Shown one piece after another: positions 16,654 through 25,789 of a stretch of DNA of 64,000 nt. Position numbers and translations under genes: made by a program. Numbering within the stretch: the first letter of the stretch is position 1; each line of letters starts with the position of its first letter. Source of the DNA: Jeotgalicoccus sp. (GTDB taxonomy: Bacteria > Bacillota > Bacilli > Staphylococcales > Salinicoccaceae); contig DONT01000004.1 in assembly GCA_003513765.1 (NCBI GenBank), forward strand, positions 230,532 through 294,531, given 5' to 3'. The notes beneath the pieces are model-generated. The model was not told the DNA's origin and searched no databases. It saw only the letters and a program-made list of their open reading frames with translations.

Positions 16654-19392
16654 ATGGACTATAAAGACACTTTATTAATGCCGAAAACAGCATTTAAAAT
16701 GCGCGGCGGTTTAGTTAACAAAGAACCAAAAATGCAGCAGCACTGGGAAGACATCGATCTTTACAATAAGAAATTAAAATTAAACGAAGGTAATACACCG
16801 TTCGTTCTGCACGACGGACCGCCGTATGCCAACGGTAACCTGCACATGGGCCACGCTTTGAACAAAATCATTAAAGATATGATTATCCGCAACAAACAGA
16901 TGCAGGGCTTCTACGCACCATATGTACCTGGCTGGGATACACATGGTCTGCCGATTGAACAGGCATTGACAAACAAAGGTGTCGACCGTAAATCGATGTC
17001 TATTGAAGAATTCAGAAACAAATGTATTGAATTTGCGAACTCGCAAATCGATATCCAGCGCGATGGTTTTAAACGCATGGGTATCGATGGTGAATGGGAT
17101 AATCCTTACCTGACTTATAAACCTGAATTTGAAGCATCACAAGTCCGTGTCTTAAAAGATATGGTAGCAAAAGATTTAATTTACAAAGGTAAAAAACCAA
17201 TTTACTGGTCTCCGACAAGTGAATCTTCACTCGCTGAAGCTGAACTCGAATACCAGGATAAAGTATCACCATCAATTTACGTATCATTTAAAGTAAAAGA
17301 CGGTAAAGAGGTTGTAGACAAAGGTGTTAAATTTGTCATCTGGACAACAACGCCGTGGACAATTCCATCAAACCTTGCACTTGCTGTGCACAAAAACTTA
17401 AACTACGTCCAGTTTAACTATGAAGGTGAAGAGTTTATCGTAGCAGAAGATTTGCTTGATCAATTTGCCGGTGAAGTTGAGTTCGACAAAGAAAAAATTA
17501 CACGCACGAAAGAATTTAAAGGTTCGGAGCTTGAATATATTACAGCAGAGCATCCGTTATTCGACCGTGAAAGCTTAGTGATTTTAGGTGACCACGTAAC
17601 GATTGAAGCCGGTACCGGCGTTGTTCATACTGCTCCAGGTCATGGTGACGATGACTTTAAAGTTGGTCAGCAGTATGGTCTTGACGTGTTAAGCCCTGTT
17701 GATGACAAAGGTGTTTTCACTGAAGAGGCTGGGAAATATGAAGGACTGTTTTACGATGATGCGAACAAAGTAATTTCAGATGATTTGAAAGAAGCCGGCG
17801 CATTATTAAAACTGTCATTTTACACTCACTCGTATCCGCATGACTGGCGTACGAAGAAACCTGTAATCTTCCGTGCAACACCGCAATGGTTTGCATCGAT
17901 TGAAGGCGTTCGTGAAGATATTTTAAATGCGTTAATGGATACGAAGTTCCAGGTTGAATGGAACCGTAAACGCATGTACAACATGATCAAAAATCGCGGA
18001 GACTGGGTCATTTCACGCCAGCGTGTATGGGGTGTGCCGTTACCATTTTTCTACGGCGAAAACGGTGAGGAGATCATCGATGCTGATGTGCTTGAACATG
18101 TCGCGTCACTGTTTGAAGAGCACGGTTCAAACATTTGGTTTGAGTGGGATGCTAAAGACTTATTACCGGAAGGTTTCACGCATGAAAGTGCACCTAACGG
18201 AGAGTTTACGAAAGAAACCGATATTATGGATGTTTGGTTTGACTCAGGTTCAACACACCGCGGTGTGCTGGATTACAGAGAGAACTTAACGTATCCTGCT
18301 GACCTTTACTTTGAAGGTTCGGACCAGTACCGCGGTTGGTTCAACTCATCACTGATTACAAGTGTTGCAACTAGAGGCCACTCGCCGTATAAAGAATTGT
18401 TATCTCACGGTTTCGTAATGGACGGAAAAGGCAAAAAAATGTCTAAATCTCTAGGCAACGTCATTCTGCCGACAAAAGTAATGCAGCAGATGGGTGCCGA
18501 TATTATCCGCCTGTGGGTAATGTCATCAGACTTCCAGGAAGATGTTCGTGTATCTGACGATATTTTAAAACAAGTATCGGAAGTGTACCGCAAGATCCGT
18601 AACACATTCAGATTCCTGCTTGGTAACGTCAACGACTTTAACCCGGCAGAAAATAATGTGGCATACGAAGATTTATATGAAGTTGATAAATATATGTACA
18701 ACCGCTTTAACGAGCTGAAAACATTTATGCTTGATGCATACGAGCGTTATGACTATGTAACGATGTATCAGACTGTACAAAACTTTATCAACGTTGATCT
18801 GTCGAACTTCTATCTCGATTACGGTAAGGATATTCTTTATATCGAATCAGAAGATGCACCAATCAGACGCAGTCTGCAGACAGTATTGTACAAAATTCTT
18901 AAAGAATTAAATCTGATTCTTGCGCCGGTATTAGTACACACTGCTGAAGAAATTTACGAGCATACACCGCACACTGACAAGGAAAGTGTTCACCTTGAGC
19001 ACTATCCCGAACGTGAAGATACGGATGCTGAACTTGTAGAGAAGTGGCAGAAATTCATGACTGTCCGCGATGACGTTTACAAAGCACTTGAACACGCCCG
19101 TAATGAGAAAGTTATCGGTAAATCACTCGATGCAAAAGTAACGCTGACACAGCCGGCAGACTTTAATCTGGACGATATCCGCGGCAATCTTGAGCAGTTC
19201 TTTATCGTATCGCAGGTTGAAGTGGCAGAAACAGTTGCTGACGGTACAGCATACGACGTTGTTACTGTCAAAGTTGAACATGCCGAGGGCGAACGCTGTA
19301 ATCGCTGCTGGAACTACTCAACCGCTGAAACATTAGTTAACGGTGAAGATGACATTTGTCCACGCTGCCGAGAAGTTGTGGATGCAGAGTAA
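16654..19392 (+). CDS. ileS: Isoleucyl-tRNA synthetase
   Basis: A 912-residue class I synthetase charging tRNA-Ile. HMGH (64-67) and KMSKS (595-599) form the ATP-binding signature, the CP1 editing domain lies between them (TTPWTIPSN, GTGVVHTAPGHGDDD), and the C-terminal zinc site has C882, C885, C902 and C905. Length and the zinc finger put it in the bacterial (type 1) IleRS class rather than the mupirocin-resistant type. Expression is governed by the T-box. lspA follows after 3 bp. Confidence 0.98.
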   Translation: MDYKDTLLMPKTAFKMRGGLVNKEPKMQQHWEDIDLYNKKLKLNEGNTPFVLHDGPPYANGNLHMGHALNKIIKDMIIRNKQMQGFYAPYVPGWDTHGLPIEQALTNKGVDRKSMSIEEFRNKCIEFANSQIDIQRDGFKRMGIDGEWDNPYLTYKPEFEASQVRVLKDMVAKDLIYKGKKPIYWSPTSESSLAEAELEYQDKVSPSIYVSFKVKDGKEVVDKGVKFVIWTTTPWTIPSNLALAVHKNLNYVQFNYEGEEFIVAEDLLDQFAGEVEFDKEKITRTKEFKGSELEYITAEHPLFDRESLVILGDHVTIEAGTGVVHTAPGHGDDDFKVGQQYGLDVLSPVDDKGVFTEEAGKYEGLFYDDANKVISDDLKEAGALLKLSFYTHSYPHDWRTKKPVIFRATPQWFASIEGVREDILNALMDTKFQVEWNRKRMYNMIKNRGDWVISRQRVWGVPLPFFYGENGEEIIDADVLEHVASLFEEHGSNIWFEWDAKDLLPEGFTHESAPNGEFTKETDIMDVWFDSGSTHRGVLDYRENLTYPADLYFEGSDQYRGWFNSSLITSVATRGHSPYKELLSHGFVMDGKGKKMSKSLGNVILPTKVMQQMGADIIRLWVMSSDFQEDVRVSDDILKQVSEVYRKIRNTFRFLLGNVNDFNPAENNVAYEDLYEVDKYMYNRFNELKTFMLDAYERYDYVTMYQTVQNFINVDLSNFYLDYGKDILYIESEDAPIRRSLQTVLYKILKELNLILAPVLVHTAEEIYEHTPHTDKESVHLEHYPEREDTDAELVEKWQKFMTVRDDVYKALEHARNEKVIGKSLDAKVTLTQPADFNLDDIRGNLEQFFIVSQVEVAETVADGTAYDVVTVKVEHAEGERCNRCWNYSTAETLVNGEDDICPRCREVVDAE

Positions 19393-19395
19393 GTG

Positions 19396-19875
19396 ATGAA
19401 ACAATACAGAATATATCCGATGGCAATCATTGGAATAATTGTACTGGCAATCGATCAGCTGACAAAGTATTTAGTGGCGACAAGAATGGAACTCGGGGAA
19501 TCGATTCCTGTCTTAGGGGAGTTTTTTAAAATTACTTCCCACCGCAACAGCGGTGCTGCATGGGGAATGTTTGAAGGACGAATGACATTTTTCTACATCA
19601 TCACAGTCGCTGTGCTTATATTTTTAATATACTTTTATAAGACTGAAGCAAAAAATAATCTGTTAATGCAGGTCGGTATTACACTGCTGATGGCAGGTGC
19701 GCTTGGTAACTTTATCGACCGCCTGATATTCCAGGAAGTTGTGGATTTTGCCGATGTGCTGATTTTTACGTATGATTTCCCTATTTTTAACGTGGCAGAC
19801 AGTGCCCTAACAATCGGCGTGATTATATTGTTAATCGAAGTTTTTATAACGGGAAGAGGTAAAGAAGAAAAATGA
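19396..19875 (+). CDS. lspA: Lipoprotein signal peptidase II
   Basis: A 159-residue membrane aspartyl protease that cleaves prolipoprotein signal peptides before the lipidated cysteine. Four membrane spans are visible. The catalytic aspartates are D117 (VVDF) and D135 (FNVADS); TSHRNSGAAWG and GNFIDR are also conserved. The ATG at 19396 directly follows an in-frame GTG at 19393, so the start is uncertain by one codon. The stop overlaps rluD by 4 bp. Confidence 0.96.
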   Translation: MKQYRIYPMAIIGIIVLAIDQLTKYLVATRMELGESIPVLGEFFKITSHRNSGAAWGMFEGRMTFFYIITVAVLIFLIYFYKTEAKNNLLMQVGITLLMAGALGNFIDRLIFQEVVDFADVLIFTYDFPIFNVADSALTIGVIILLIEVFITGRGKEEK

Positions 19876-20777
19876 ATGTAATTATAACTGAAGAAAATGC
19901 AGGCGAAAGACTGGATACAGTACTCGCAGGTATCGTTCCCGATACATCCCGTACAGACATACAAAATCGCGTAAAGTCGGGTCACATTACAGTAAACGGC
20001 AAAACGGTAAAACCGAATTATAAAGTAAAAGAGGGAGACAATATTGAACTGCTTGAACGTGAAAACGTTGAAGCGGATATTGTTCCTGAAAATTTAAATC
20101 TTGATATCGTCTATGAAGACGATGATGTTGCAGTCGTTAACAAAGACCGCGGCATGGTCGTTCACCCGGCAGCAGGACATGCGTCGGGCACACTGGTTAA
20201 CGGACTGATGGGCCAGCTCGACAACCTGTCAGGCATTAACGGCGAATTGCGTCCGGGTATCGTTCACCGTATCGATAAAGACACGTCAGGACTTCTTATG
20301 GTCGCTAAACACGATGTAGCACATCGTCATTTAGTGGACCAGCTCGTTGAAAAATCAGTGACGAGAAAATATACTGCCCTTGTACACGGCGTAATTCCGC
20401 ATAATCTCGGGACGATAGAAGCGCCGATCGGCCGTAACCCGAAAGAACGTCAGGATATGGCAGTTGTCGATGACGGCAAAGATGCAGTCACGCACTTTAA
20501 CGTCATTGAACGTTTTGAAAACTTTACTCTTATTGAATGTATTCTTGAAACGGGGCGTACGCACCAGATCAGAGTGCATATGAAATATATCGGCTATCCG
20601 CTTGCCGGTGATCCAAAATACGGACCGAGAAAAACACTTGAAGTCGGCGGTCAGCTGCTGCATGCGGGTGTTTTAGGTTTCACTCATCCAAAAACTGAGG
20701 AATATATGGAGTTTAAAAAAGAACTTCCTGCATATTTCACAGACGTACTCGATGAAATTCGGCTGACTGAAAAATAA
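19872..20777 (+). CDS. rluD: 23S rRNA pseudouridine synthase, RluD family
   Basis: A 301-residue pseudouridine synthase with an N-terminal S4 RNA-binding domain (about 12-75) and the RluA/RluD catalytic domain. The catalytic aspartate is in HRIDKDTSGL, and GRTHQIRVHMKYIGYPLAGD follows. By family it should modify helix 69 of 23S rRNA; exact target sites cannot be read from sequence. It is translationally coupled to lspA, a pairing conserved in Bacilli (YlyB). Confidence 0.93.
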   Translation: MNVIITEENAGERLDTVLAGIVPDTSRTDIQNRVKSGHITVNGKTVKPNYKVKEGDNIELLERENVEADIVPENLNLDIVYEDDDVAVVNKDRGMVVHPAAGHASGTLVNGLMGQLDNLSGINGELRPGIVHRIDKDTSGLLMVAKHDVAHRHLVDQLVEKSVTRKYTALVHGVIPHNLGTIEAPIGRNPKERQDMAVVDDGKDAVTHFNVIERFENFTLIECILETGRTHQIRVHMKYIGYPLAGDPKYGPRKTLEVGGQLLHAGVLGFTHPKTEEYMEFKKELPAYFTDVLDEIRLTEK

Positions 20778-20785
20778 ATTACAGC

Positions 20786-20814
20786 TTGACTTCAATTAAT
20801 CCTATTGGTATGAT
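20786..20814 (+). promoter_or_regulatory. Promoter of the pyr operon
   Basis: TTGACT (20786-20791), a 17-bp spacer and TATGAT (20809-20814), directly after rluD. Confidence 0.85.
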
Positions 20815-20831
20815 AAATCCAATCAATTGAA

Positions 20832-20986
20832 TACGAAGTCTTTAAATTTTAGTCCTGTGAGGCTAAGAAGACGTGAACTGCACAATGATGAGTGATCTGG
20901 GCCGGAATGGGCAGATTATGTAAAAATCACTGTGTGAAAATATAGGATAACTATATACTCATGTCTTCTGACATGAGTATTTTTTT
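20832..20986 (+). promoter_or_regulatory. PyrR-dependent attenuator of the pyr operon
   Basis: The PyrR-binding hairpin loop AGTCCTGTGAGGCT is at 20851-20864, inside a stem whose arms include GTCTT and AAGAC (anti-antiterminator). Downstream is a terminator: ATACTCATGTC (20955-20965) pairs perfectly with GACATGAGTAT (20970-20980), followed by T. UMP-bound PyrR should stabilise the first hairpin and so permit termination. This is the only such element in the operon. Confidence 0.93.
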
Positions 20987-21012
20987 ATGCAAAAATTTTG
21001 GAGGAATGAACA

Positions 21013-21534
21013 ATGACAGCAAAAACAATTATGGACAGTGCACAGATTAAACGGGCGGTTACCCGCATGTCGCATGAAATACTGGAAAAACATAAAGGCA
21101 GCGACAACATCGTGCTGCTCGGTATTAAAACACGCGGAGAGCACCTCGCCCTCCGCATTCAGGAACGCATCGAAGAAATAGAAGGTGTTAAACTGCCGAC
21201 CGGCACGATCGATATCAGCGGCTTCAGAGATGACCGCCCGGAAGATGTCAAAGCGGACAAGGCGGTGGATGTGGATACAGACTTTACGAATATGAGCGTG
21301 GTCATCGTCGATGATGTACTTGAAACAGGACGGACTATAAGAGCAGCGATTGATGCAATACTCAATACGGCAAGACCGACAACAATATCACTTGCAATAC
21401 TGGTTGACAGAGGTCACAGAGAACTGCCGATCAGACCGGATTACGTCGGTAAAAACATACCGACATCGAAAACAGAAAAAGTATCAGTAAAAGTAGAAGA
21501 AGTCGATCAGGAAACAAGTGTTACTATACTTTAA
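21013..21534 (+). CDS. pyrR: Pyr operon attenuator protein/uracil phosphoribosyltransferase PyrR
   Basis: A 173-residue bifunctional protein that binds pyr mRNA in response to UMP/UTP and has weak uracil phosphoribosyltransferase activity. The PRPP-binding loop is VVIVDDVLETGRT (96-108). It is the first gene after the attenuator it controls, with GGAGG upstream of the ATG. Length is standard. Confidence 0.97.
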   Translation: MTAKTIMDSAQIKRAVTRMSHEILEKHKGSDNIVLLGIKTRGEHLALRIQERIEEIEGVKLPTGTIDISGFRDDRPEDVKADKAVDVDTDFTNMSVVIVDDVLETGRTIRAAIDAILNTARPTTISLAILVDRGHRELPIRPDYVGKNIPTSKTEKVSVKVEEVDQETSVTIL

Positions 21535-21553
21535 ATAAAAAGGGGCCCGGAAG

Positions 21554-22861
21554 ATGGCAAAGTTTGAAGATGAGATTTACGAACGCTCAGTAGAGCCTGA
21601 ACTCGATGTACATGAAAGACCGAAATTTTTTCAAGGATTACTGCTAAGCTCACAGCATTTGTTTGCAATGTTCGGAGCAACTGTCTTAGTACCGTTTCTG
21701 ACAGGCCTGCCTGTAAGTGCGGCACTGATTGCAAGCGGGATCGGAACACTGCTTTACATTTTAATTACCAAGGGCCAGATTCCTGCCTACCTTGGTTCAA
21801 GTTTTGCCTTTATTCTTCCAATCACTATTGCACTTGGAGCGAATACGCTCGGGGAAGTACTGACTGCGCTGTTCTTCAGCGGTGTGCTGTATGTCCTGAT
21901 CGGGCTGGTTATCCGGCTCGCCGGTACAGGTTGGATTATCAGGCTCCTGCCGCCAATAGTTGTCGGACCGGTGATCATGGTAATTGGCCTTGGGCTGGCC
22001 CCAGTCGCTGTAGATATGGCAATGTACACGGACTCAGGCAATCAGGAAGGTTACAGCATGACCTACATTACAGTTGCACTGATCACACTCACGATTACAA
22101 TACTGGCTTCAATTTTCCTTAAAGGCGTGCTCGGTTTAATTCCGATTTTAATCGGTATCGTCGGAGGCTACGTGACAGCACTGCTGTTTGGCATAGTAGA
22201 CCTTGAACTAATTAAAACTACGGGCTGGTTTGTGCTGCCGGATCTGTACATTCCTTATCAGGATTATACACCGGCAATGAACCTTGGACTCTTCATGGTA
22301 ATGCTGCCAATCGTCTTTGTCACAATATCAGAGCATATCGGACACCAGATGGTTATCAATAAAATAGTCGGGCGCGACTTCTTTAAGAAACCAGGACTTC
22401 ACCGCTCGATTATCGGTGACGGTGTCGCAACGATGTTTGCCAGTACAATAGGCGGACCGCCGACAACCACTTACGGTGAAAACATCGGGGTGCTTGCCAT
22501 CACGAGAATCTTCAGTGTCTGGGTAATCGGCGGGGCAGCGGTGCTCGCAGTGATACTCGGTTTCGTAGGCAAGTTTACGGCAGTTGTTCAGAGCATTCCG
22601 TCACCGGTTATGGGAGGGGTATCCATACTCCTGTTCGGTATTATCGCAGCAAGCGGACTCCGGATGCTGATCGACGCTAGAATTGATTTTGACAACAAAC
22701 GCAACCTGGTTATCGCCTCTGTGATTTTAGTCATCGGGATCGGTAAAGCACATTTAGACTTCACGATAGGCAATATTCCTTTCAATCTGGAAGGCATGGC
22801 GCTCGCTGCAGTAGCAGGAATTATTCTAAATCTAATTTTACCTAAGAGGGAGACGAAATAA
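21554..22861 (+). CDS. pyrP: Uracil permease PyrP (UraA family)
   Basis: A 435-residue nucleobase:cation symporter-2 family transporter for uracil uptake. About 14 membrane segments are evident, with family features near AYLGSSFAFILPI and in SEHIGHQMVINKIVGRD and GGPPTTTYGENIGVLAITR. It sits between pyrR and pyrB with no internal attenuator (19 bp and 0 bp gaps), so salvage uptake is tied to the same control as synthesis. Confidence 0.95.
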   Translation: MAKFEDEIYERSVEPELDVHERPKFFQGLLLSSQHLFAMFGATVLVPFLTGLPVSAALIASGIGTLLYILITKGQIPAYLGSSFAFILPITIALGANTLGEVLTALFFSGVLYVLIGLVIRLAGTGWIIRLLPPIVVGPVIMVIGLGLAPVAVDMAMYTDSGNQEGYSMTYITVALITLTITILASIFLKGVLGLIPILIGIVGGYVTALLFGIVDLELIKTTGWFVLPDLYIPYQDYTPAMNLGLFMVMLPIVFVTISEHIGHQMVINKIVGRDFFKKPGLHRSIIGDGVATMFASTIGGPPTTTYGENIGVLAITRIFSVWVIGGAAVLAVILGFVGKFTAVVQSIPSPVMGGVSILLFGIIAASGLRMLIDARIDFDNKRNLVIASVILVIGIGKAHLDFTIGNIPFNLEGMALAAVAGIILNLILPKRETK

Positions 22862-23785
22862 ATGAAAAACTTATTATCTATGGAACATGTCACTCCACAA
22901 GAAATCGAAGCGCTAATTACGAGAGCAATCGACATTAAAAACGGCCGACCGGTTATGAAGTTAAACGATAAAACAGTCGTCAACCTGTTTTATGAAAACT
23001 CGACACGCACAAAACTCAGTTTTGAAATGGCCGAGAAAAAACTTAACGTTGAACGCCTGCCCTTCGATGTATCGACAAGTTCGGTATCTAAAGGGGAATC
23101 ACTTTACGACACATGCAAAACACTGGAAGCAATCGGTGCAGATGCATTAGTAGTGAGACATCCGGATAATAAGTATTACGAAGAACTCGAACACCTCAAC
23201 ATTCCGATTATAAACGGCGGTGACGGCAGCGGTTCTCATCCCACGCAGTCACTTCTCGATATGATGACAATTTATGAAAATCTAGGTCAGATATGCGGCC
23301 TTAAAATAGCAATTGTCGGCGACATTAAACACTCGCGTGTTGCAAAATCGAATGCAGAAGCGCTGACTAAAATGGGGGCGGAAGTATACTTCTCGGGACC
23401 GGTTGAATTACAGGATAACACGCTGAACATACCGTATATCGGAATCGATGAAGCGGTGGAATTCTCAGATGTAATCATGCTGCTCCGCGTTCAGCATGAA
23501 CGTCATGAATCATATGCACAAATGCCTAAGGCAGAATACAACGCGCTGTACGGCATGAACAAAGAACGTATGGATAATATGAAGCCGCATGCATTGATCA
23601 TGCACCCTGCACCGATAAACCGCAATGTTGAAATTACGGACGAAGTGGTTGAAGGAGAAAAGAGTGTCATATTTGAACAGATGACAAACGGCGTGTTTAT
23701 GCGCATGAGTATATTAGAATCAGTACTTGACGGGGAAGGGAGCAACAACAATGCTTTTGAAAAACGCTACGCTGTTACTCAATAA
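22862..23785 (+). CDS. pyrB: Aspartate carbamoyltransferase, catalytic subunit
   Basis: A 307-residue enzyme that condenses carbamoyl phosphate and aspartate to carbamoyl-aspartate, the first committed step of UMP synthesis. The carbamoyl phosphate site STRTKLSFE begins at S47, and HPTQSLLDMMTI and HPAPINRNVEI follow. No pyrI regulatory subunit is present, as expected for Bacilli. The 3' end overlaps pyrC by 35 bp. Confidence 0.97.
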   Translation: MKNLLSMEHVTPQEIEALITRAIDIKNGRPVMKLNDKTVVNLFYENSTRTKLSFEMAEKKLNVERLPFDVSTSSVSKGESLYDTCKTLEAIGADALVVRHPDNKYYEELEHLNIPIINGGDGSGSHPTQSLLDMMTIYENLGQICGLKIAIVGDIKHSRVAKSNAEALTKMGAEVYFSGPVELQDNTLNIPYIGIDEAVEFSDVIMLLRVQHERHESYAQMPKAEYNALYGMNKERMDNMKPHALIMHPAPINRNVEITDEVVEGEKSVIFEQMTNGVFMRMSILESVLDGEGSNNNAFEKRYAVTQ

Positions 23786-25013
23786 CATAGAAGAAACTAG
23801 AGATGTTTATATTAAAGACGGTAAAATTGCTGAAGTTGGACAGAATCTTAATGCTGACACGAACATTATCGACTGCACCGGTCTCTTATTAACACCAGGG
23901 CTCGTCGATGTACACGTTCACTTAAGAGAACCGGGTTTTGAACATAAAGAAACAATCAAGTCAGGAACGCATGCTGCAGCCCGCGGCGGCTTTACAACGA
24001 TTTGCCCGATGCCGAATACAAATCCAATTATTGATACACCTGAAATACTCCAGGATTTAAATAATAAAATTAAAGAAGATGCAGTGATCAAAGTGCTGCC
24101 GTATGTATCGATTACGACCGGCTTAAAAGGCGAGGAACTCGTTGATTTTCAAGCTCTAAAAGCTGAAGGCGCATTTGCTTTTACCGATGACGGAGTTGGT
24201 GTACAGAGTGCTGATATGATGTACCGTGCAATGCAGGCTGCTGCAAAAATTGATATGGCAATCGTTGCGCATACTGAAGAAAACACATTAATTTACGGCG
24301 GAGCAATCCACGAAGGAAAGACGAGTGAAAAGCTCGGTATAAAAGGCATTCCGGCAATTACAGAATCGACTCAGATCGCAAGAGACGTGCTGCTTGCTGA
24401 AGCGGCAGACTGCCACTATCATGTGTGTCATGTGTCGACAAAAGAAAGTGTCCGGGTCATCCGCGATGCTAAGCGTGCGGGCATTAAAGTAACAGCAGAA
24501 GTAACACCGCATCATTTAGTACTGGATGAAAATGATATAACCGAGAAAGACCCGAACTTCAAAATGAATCCGCCGCTGCGCGGTGAAGATGACAGAGAAG
24601 CGCTGATTGAAGGACTGTTAGACGGCACTCTGGACTTTATCGCAACGGACCACGCGCCGCATCATGAAGATGAAAAAGCTGTGGGGATCGACACGGCGCC
24701 GTTCGGTATCGTCGGCATAGAAAATGCCTTCCAGCTCGTCTATACGAAACTCGTTAAAACAGGTGTGTTTACGCTGCAGCAGGTAATCGACTGGATGACG
24801 ATTAAGCCGAGTGAAGTATTTAAACTGGACAGCGGAAAAATAGAAGCAGGCAGTGCGGCTGATCTGACATTGATTGATCTAAACCGTGAATATACGCTCG
24901 ATAAGAATGACTTTTTATCGAAATCAAAAAATACACCGTTCCATGGGGAACAGTTAACGAGTGATATCGTTATGACAATTGCTGACGGTAAAATTGTGTA
25001 CGACAATAAGTAA
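23751..25013 (+). CDS. pyrC: Dihydroorotase
   Basis: A 420-residue class I dihydroorotase that cyclises carbamoyl-aspartate. The zinc ligands H55 and H57 lie in DVHVHLREPG, and later motifs are HTEEN, TAEVTPHH and FIATDHAPHHEDEK. I use the ATG at 23751 (ribosome site GGGAAGGGAG) because the family N terminus starts here; the frame extends eight codons upstream inside pyrB. carA and carB would be expected next in many relatives, but pyrK follows after 17 bp. Confidence 0.96.
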   Translation: MLLKNATLLLNNIEETRDVYIKDGKIAEVGQNLNADTNIIDCTGLLLTPGLVDVHVHLREPGFEHKETIKSGTHAAARGGFTTICPMPNTNPIIDTPEILQDLNNKIKEDAVIKVLPYVSITTGLKGEELVDFQALKAEGAFAFTDDGVGVQSADMMYRAMQAAAKIDMAIVAHTEENTLIYGGAIHEGKTSEKLGIKGIPAITESTQIARDVLLAEAADCHYHVCHVSTKESVRVIRDAKRAGIKVTAEVTPHHLVLDENDITEKDPNFKMNPPLRGEDDREALIEGLLDGTLDFIATDHAPHHEDEKAVGIDTAPFGIVGIENAFQLVYTKLVKTGVFTLQQVIDWMTIKPSEVFKLDSGKIEAGSAADLTLIDLNREYTLDKNDFLSKSKNTPFHGEQLTSDIVMTIADGKIVYDNK

Positions 25014-25030
25014 AATCGAGGGGTGCTGAC

Positions 25031-25789
25031 ATGCTGCAACTTGCAACTGCAATATCCAAATCAGAAATTGCCGATAATATTTATGAACTTGTGCTGAAGA
25101 CGGAGCTCGAAAAATATACGCTCCGTCCGGGACAGTTCGTGCACGTCCGAGTGTCTGAGTCGACTGAACACGTCTTAAGGCGTCCGATATCGATTTCAAA
25201 TATTTATGCTGAAAAAAATGAAATTACGATTACGTTTCGTGCAGAAGGTCCCGGCACTAAAAAGCTTGCGGAAATTAAGCCAGGAGCAGCTGTCGATGTG
25301 CTGATGCCTCTCGGGAACGGTTACGATATCAACACTGCTGAAGCCGGTGATCATGTGCTGATTGTCGGCGGCGGTATCGGGGTGCCTCCGTTATATGAAC
25401 TCACAAAACAGCTTAATAAGCGAGGCGTCAAAACAACACATGTACTCGGCTTTAATAGTAAAAAAGATGTATTTTATGAAGAGGCATTTAAAACGTTTGG
25501 CGAGACACATGTTGCAACGGCAGACGGGACCTACGGCGTAAAAGGGTTTGTGACAGATGTCATCCAGCAAATTGGTACTGATTTTGATAAGTTTTATGCA
25601 TGCGGTCCGAAAGTGATGTTAAAAGTACTGGATAACACCATGCCGATGGACGGATTTATTTCTCTGGAAGAAAGAATGGGCTGCGGTTTCGGCGTATGTT
25701 ACGCATGTGTATGCGAAACAACAGCCGGTGAGCAAGTTAAAATATGTACAGACGGGCCTGTATTTGAAAAAGGAGCGGTTGTGCTATGA
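25031..25789 (+). CDS. pyrK: Dihydroorotate dehydrogenase B, electron transfer subunit PyrK
   Basis: A 252-residue flavin and iron-sulfur protein that passes electrons from PyrD to NAD+. It has the ferredoxin-reductase FAD motif RRPISI near residue 50, the NAD-binding GGGIGVPPL, and a C-terminal [2Fe-2S] cluster with C218, C223, C226 and C239. It is coupled to pyrD by a 4-bp overlap. Its presence shows that this organism has the class 1B enzyme, not only the quinone-linked class 2 enzyme of S. aureus. Confidence 0.96.
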   Translation: MLQLATAISKSEIADNIYELVLKTELEKYTLRPGQFVHVRVSESTEHVLRRPISISNIYAEKNEITITFRAEGPGTKKLAEIKPGAAVDVLMPLGNGYDINTAEAGDHVLIVGGGIGVPPLYELTKQLNKRGVKTTHVLGFNSKKDVFYEEAFKTFGETHVATADGTYGVKGFVTDVIQQIGTDFDKFYACGPKVMLKVLDNTMPMDGFISLEERMGCGFGVCYACVCETTAGEQVKICTDGPVFEKGAVVL

